A stretch of 11,540 bases of DNA from Tulasnella sp. 424. Taxonomy: Eukaryota; Basidiomycota; Agaricomycetes; Cantharellales; Tulasnellaceae. Below are positions 8,065 to 11,540 of the stretch, in pieces. Made by a program: the position numbers and the translations under genes. Position 1 is the first letter of the stretch; every line of letters starts with the position of its first letter. The stretch is taken from contig WSUB01000425.1 in the NCBI GenBank assembly GCA_019633425.1, forward strand, positions 1 to 11,540, read 5' to 3'. The notes below the pieces were generated by a model. It did no database searches, was not told the DNA's origin, and saw only the letters and a list, made by a program, of their open reading frames with translations.

Positions 8065-8725
8065 GTGTATAAATGGAAATAATGCACGAGCGTTAGTGGA
8101 CTCTGGATCATTGGCCGATTTCATCTCTACTAAGATAGTCGACCAATTAAAAATACCAACTTTCGCGCTCAATAAGCCGGTTCCGGTACAACTAGCCACA
8201 ACAGGTTCACGTACCGTCGTGAATTGTAGCGTAGAAGTGGAAATGACGTACCAGAGCATGAACGAAAAGCGTCGATTCGACGTTATTAACCTGGACGAAT
8301 ACGACTTGGTATTGGGAACGCCATTCCTGTTCCAGTACAAGGTGGCGTTGGGGTTCAATCCGTCTCAGATTGCACTAGGAACAAACGTAGCGGCCCCAGT
8401 TCAGGGTATACAAGTAGCCGTGATACCGTCGAAGACGGCGGATATATTAGAAGGGCATTTAGCTACGTTAAGAAAACAACTACAGGAAGAAGCGAGGGAT
8501 TTGTGCAAAAATCCAGCAGAAATGCCTCTACCGCCCCTGAGGGCGATCAACCACTCCATCCCACTAATTAACGAAAACAAAGTTTATTCGTGGAGACCCG
8601 TGAAATGTCCCGATGCGATGAAACCCTTGTGGAGGGAAAAGAAGTCGGAATACCTAAAAACCGGCAGGTGGAAGGTTAGCGCCGGTCGTAACGCTTCTCC
8701 GTTGCTTATATTATGGAAACCTTAA

Positions 8726-9184
8726 CCTGGACCAGACAGAAAGAAGCGAATACGAACCGTAGTAGATAAGCGTGAGCAGAATTCTAATACTCTAAAACTA
8801 TCTTCACTGCTTCCGGACATGGAGACGATGCTCAGGAACACCGCAAAACACAAATATCGAAGTCTAATTGACGGCAAAGACGCATACGAGCAAATTCGTA
8901 TAGTACCCGAGCACGTGGGGAGGACCCTCTTTAACACACCGGATGGAACGATGGAAAGTTTAGTACTACAGCAAGGTGATTGCAACGGGGGAGCTACATA
9001 CCAAGCTCTGATGAATCATATATTCGCCCTGTACATCGGTGTATTTATGGACGTCTACCTCGATGACATATTAATATATTCCGATACGGTAGAAGAACAC
9101 ATAGACCATATAAGGATCGTACTAAACGTACTAAGGAAAGAAAAACTATATCTTTCGTGGGACAAAATGAAGTTCTTCGCTTGA
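8726..9184 (+). pseudogene. pol: Pol: reverse transcriptase palm
   Basis: This stretch continues the protease frame after the nonsense codon at 8723. RT motifs in order: the RTVVDKRE fingers motif; motif A, IDGKDAYEQI, with its Asp codon at 8870; a motif-B region reading LQQGDCNGGATYQALMN; and the catalytic YLDD at 9056-9067 in VYLDDILIYS. It copies element RNA to cDNA in the particle. All three catalytic Asp are present, so the active site is not what disables this copy. The frame ends at TGA (9182-9184), again with the homologous continuation in the same frame. Confidence 0.93.
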
Positions 9185-9880
9185 GAACTAGTGTTACTCG
9201 GGCATGTAATCACCGACCAAGGTATAAAAATGGACCCGGATAAGGTAGACGCCATCGAAAAATGGAAAGCACCGACTAACAAAGAGTTGTTGTCGGGCTT
9301 TCTAGGATCGGTGGGGTACCTAGCGAACGGGATAAGAAACGTTAGAATGCCAATGGCGGCGTTGACGCCACTGACCGGATGCAAGAAGATGTTCAGATGG
9401 GGACCTACAGAACAACGAGCGTTCGAACAGGTAAAAGTGATGGTCGCCGAACATCGCAATCAGTACAGAACCGACATAGACGATAGTAAGGGCGCACCTC
9501 CGGTAAATGTAACCTGCGACGCCAGTTTAACCGGCGCAGGTGGACATCTTAGCCAAGGAAATGAAATTGAGAGCGCTAAGAATGTGGCATTTTGGTCAGG
9601 TAAATTTAATTCGGCACAACAAAATTACCCTACTCACGAAAGGGAGCTACTGGCTATAGTCGAATCGCTGAACCAATTTAAGCATTTGTTGTTTGGTCAC
9701 CGATTCCGAATATTTACGGACCACCGCGCCCTAGAGCACTTAATGAAACAGAGAAACCTCTCGCCCCGACAGGCGAGATGGTTAGAATTCCTTTGCGAAT
9801 TCGACTTCGACATTTGCTACTTACCAGGGAGTGCTAATAAACTCTCCGACGCCCTCTCGAGAATGTACGGCAACGAAGCC
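9185..9880 (+). pseudogene. pol: Pol: RT thumb/connection and RNase H
   Basis: Homology resumes at ELVLLGHVI, directly after the TGA at 9182. The thumb and connection (about 9185-9500) lead to a Ty3-type RNase H. Its acidic residues are visible in order: TCDAS (Asp at 9518), HERELLA (9635-9655), FTDHRAL (Asp at 9719), and LSDALSR near 9842-9862. RNase H degrades the RNA strand of the RNA:DNA hybrid and primes plus-strand synthesis. The domain itself shows no lesion and is of normal size. Confidence 0.93.
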
Positions 9881-10640
9881 GAAGGAACCGTGAGAGCTAG
9901 GTCTGAGTACGTAAGCGATATTGACGAGATAAACAAGTCGCTTACCTTAAGCACTCTGGTACTTCGGTTGGGAGAACCGAAAACGGTTGACACAGGCACG
10001 ACAGTGTTCCAAAGACTTGGTTTCACCAGGGTAACCGAGGAACCGGAAGCGGATGTCCGAAGAACAACAGAGCTGTCAAAACGCGGAGAACTCATTCGAG
10101 TTAGCCCCGACGTAAACAAACGCACCACGAAACTCGGTGCCGCAGCTGTTGGAGCAGGAGATGACGAATCTGCTGACTTAAATGACGAAAATAATGATAA
10201 TGCAGCCATAGATCAGCCCGCGACCAGAACAAGATCAGGGCGAACGGTGAAACCGACGAAAAGACGGGACCACGATTACACCGAATTGTATATTAACAAA
10301 CGTAAAAAGCTTAACGAGACGCCTCGGATAAAGAAAGTCCGACTTAAGGTTCGGGAGCCAAAAATAGACGAGGAAGCCCCGCACGTCTCGGATGAAATCG
10401 TTGACGTGAACGACGTCATCGAACCTCCACTCACTGATTTGGAAGAGCCGCCGGAAACAACACTGTCGGCCCCGAACAAGGACCACGACGATCGGGTTCT
10501 AGACAACCACGGGTTTGAGAAGGCTTCCGAAAGCGATAAAGAAGCTAATGCCGTGAGGGCACGGAAGGCCTTGGAACAACCTGCGGTTCCGGAACCTGTC
10601 ACGGAACTGATCTCGAGTGCCGAGGGAATAAACATCGTAT
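9873..10640 (+). other. Long low-complexity linker between RNase H and integrase
   Basis: About 256 codons stay open but show no recognisable domain. The composition is strongly charged: Lys/Arg-rich around 10220-10370 (TRTRSGRTVKPTKRR, then further basic runs), then Asp/Glu/Pro-rich to about 10600. Standard Ty3-type elements have a much shorter connection here. Long charged linkers at this place are, as I recall, a feature of mushroom Gypsy elements. It may act as a tether, a nuclear signal or a protease-cut spacer. Confidence 0.6.
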
Positions 10641-11450
10641 CCGAAATACAGGGAAAATACGATCGAGACCCATTCTTTAAGCTAATAGTGGAATCCCCTA
10701 ACCAATATCGTAATTTTAAGTACGAGTGTGGACTGCTATACTTGAAAGAGAGCAGTTCCAGCGTGAAATTATGTATACCTGATATCTTAGTTGACGGGCG
10801 AAGAATTAGAGAAATACTTATGACGCACGCGCATACAATACTGGCCCATTTAGGCGCCAGGAAGACCCTGATTTACCTACGAGAATACGTTTGGTGGAAG
10901 GGGATATTAACGGATGTAACGGACTTCTGTGAAAGCTGCACTGTTTGCCACACGTCAAAGACGCAAACAACGAAACCTTATGGATTGCTCAAGACTTTAG
11001 AGGTCGCGAGTCGCCCATGGCAGTCAATAGGTATTGATTTCGTAGGCCCGTTACCGTCGTCGACGAATAGACACGGATCTTTCGACATGATTTGCGTGAT
11101 AATAGATCACTTAACGTGCCTGGTGCACCTGGTGCCCACTGACCAAAGGTACCGAGCGAAGCACATTGCAGAACTAATATTTGATTTGGTATACAAGCTC
11201 CATGGACTACCCGAAAGAATCGTCAGCGATCGAGATTCGCTATTTACTAGTCTTTTGGTCCAACTTACACAAGCTGATTGGGGTAAATTTGAAAATGTCA
11301 ACAGCTTATCACCCACAGACGGACGGAGCTACGGAGCGAGCAAATAAAACAATGGTGCAAATGCTACGTCAGTGTGTATCACCCAACCAAAAAGATTTGG
11401 TAATAGTGCCGTTCAGTTATAACTCCCCCGGCTGCGGTTTCTTGCATTAG
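10641..11450 (+). pseudogene. pol: Pol: integrase, frameshifted and 3'-truncated
   Basis: The N-terminal HHCC zinc domain has H-X4-H at 10832-10849 and C-X2-C at 10928-10939. The rve core has its first Asp in IGIDFVGPLP (11036) and its second in VSDRDSLFT (11228). The Glu lies in TDGATERAN (11334) but in another frame: pol frame holds to about 11251, the sequence matching FWS onwards is in frame from 11253, and the original frame terminates at 11345-11347. A net loss of 2 nt explains both the shift and the catalytic spacing. The continuing frame ends at TAG 11448-11450, after clear homology has stopped (about 11430). The C-terminal part of integrase, and any chromodomain, is absent. Integrase would insert the cDNA into host DNA; this copy cannot encode it intact. 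Confidence 0.92.
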
Positions 11451-11540
11451 GGTCTGCGGTTGCGCTATCAGGGTGTGAGTTAGGGAAAAGCAGGCTTCGC
11501 AACGTGAACGCACCAAAGTGTTGCTGAGGATACAGCTTGC
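11431..11540. other. Unassigned sequence after the integrase break
   Basis: No recognisable coding homology continues here. The expected integrase residues after the YNS segment are missing. The stretch has TTAGGG at two places, which is too little to suggest a telomeric array, and two TGCGGTT words. It may be a deletion junction, another nested insertion, or host DNA. Confidence 0.35.

Larger units (their letters stand above)
7946..8722 (+). pseudogene. pol: Pol: aspartic protease and start of reverse transcriptase
   Basis: The retropepsin-like protease has its catalytic Asp in the DSG motif at 8099-8107, followed by a beta-rich stretch and the conserved VLGTPFL segment (about 8309-8329) that matches the second half of the family fold. 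It would cleave the Gag-Pol polyprotein. A connector (about 8430-8530) leads into the N-terminal fingers of RT, from about 8525 (PLPPLR, then a TGRWKVSAGRNASPLL segment). The frame hits TAA at 8723-8725 but resumes in the same frame immediately after. A perfect in-frame 21-bp duplication lies just upstream of the DSG motif. An ATG at 7997 exists, but translation is expected by frameshift from gag. Confidence 0.85.
1..11430 (+). mobile_element. Ty3/Gypsy LTR retrotransposon, decayed and interrupted by a hAT element
   Basis: Plus-strand coding segments occur in the order gag, protease, reverse transcriptase, RNase H, integrase, which is the Ty3/Gypsy order (Ty1/Copia places integrase before RT). 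The body is split by a DNA transposon at 1323-5274. Lesions seen: in-frame stops at 6981 (TGA), 8723 (TAA) and 9182 (TGA), and a frameshift at about 11252. Homology fades near 11430. No flanking LTR, primer-binding site or polypurine tract could be identified, so the true ends probably lie outside the window or have been lost. The copy looks non-autonomous. Confidence 0.93.

Noticed and set aside
11440..11490. Telomere-like TTAGGG words
   Set aside because: Two isolated occurrences, not a tandem array.
1..11540. CRISPR array, tRNA, rRNA or bacterial-type operon
   Set aside because: No regularly spaced repeats, no cloverleaf or rRNA-like sequence, and the spliced gene and element types are eukaryotic.

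Overview
The window is a nest of two transposable elements and shows no ordinary host gene. The host looks like a fungus, most probably a basidiomycete of the Agaricomycetes. The reasons are very short GT-AG introns (53-66 nt) and the reverse-transcriptase style of the retroelement, which resembles what I recall of mushroom Ty3/Gypsy elements. This assignment is an inference, not a database result.

Outer element (plus strand, about 1-11430): a long, decayed Ty3/Gypsy LTR retrotransposon. It starts with an A-rich leader (1-113) and a very long gag-type frame (114-1322, resuming at 5283). That frame holds a capsid-like domain and a CCHC zinc knuckle, and continues past an in-frame TGA (6981) to about 7952. 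Protease, reverse transcriptase, RNase H, a long unstructured linker and integrase follow in a second frame (7946-11347), so the polymerase order is Ty3/Gypsy (integrase last). Pol has two further nonsense codons (8723, 9182), a frameshift in the integrase core (about 11252), and recognisable homology stops near 11430. No LTR or primer-binding site is visible.

Inner element (1323-5274, 3952 bp): a hAT-superfamily DNA transposon inserted inside gag. It has perfect 14-bp terminal inverted repeats and a perfect 8-bp target-site duplication (GGTCGGAC). On the minus strand it carries a transposase gene that I could resolve into eight exons and seven introns, reading without a stop through 1,044 codons. 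It has a Cys/His finger, DDE-type acidic motifs and the C-terminal hAT dimerisation motif. Both subterminal regions carry repeated motifs of the kind hAT transposases bind. The first three bases of the element (TAG) supply the stop codon of the broken gag fragment. If the element and one TSD copy are removed, the two gag halves join in the same frame.

Relative history: the retroelement is broken in several places while the hAT element appears intact, so the hAT insertion is probably the younger event. The most useful results are the exact hAT boundaries, its intact gene model and the lesion map of the retroelement. I found no evidence for a new defence, metabolic or RNA-guided system.
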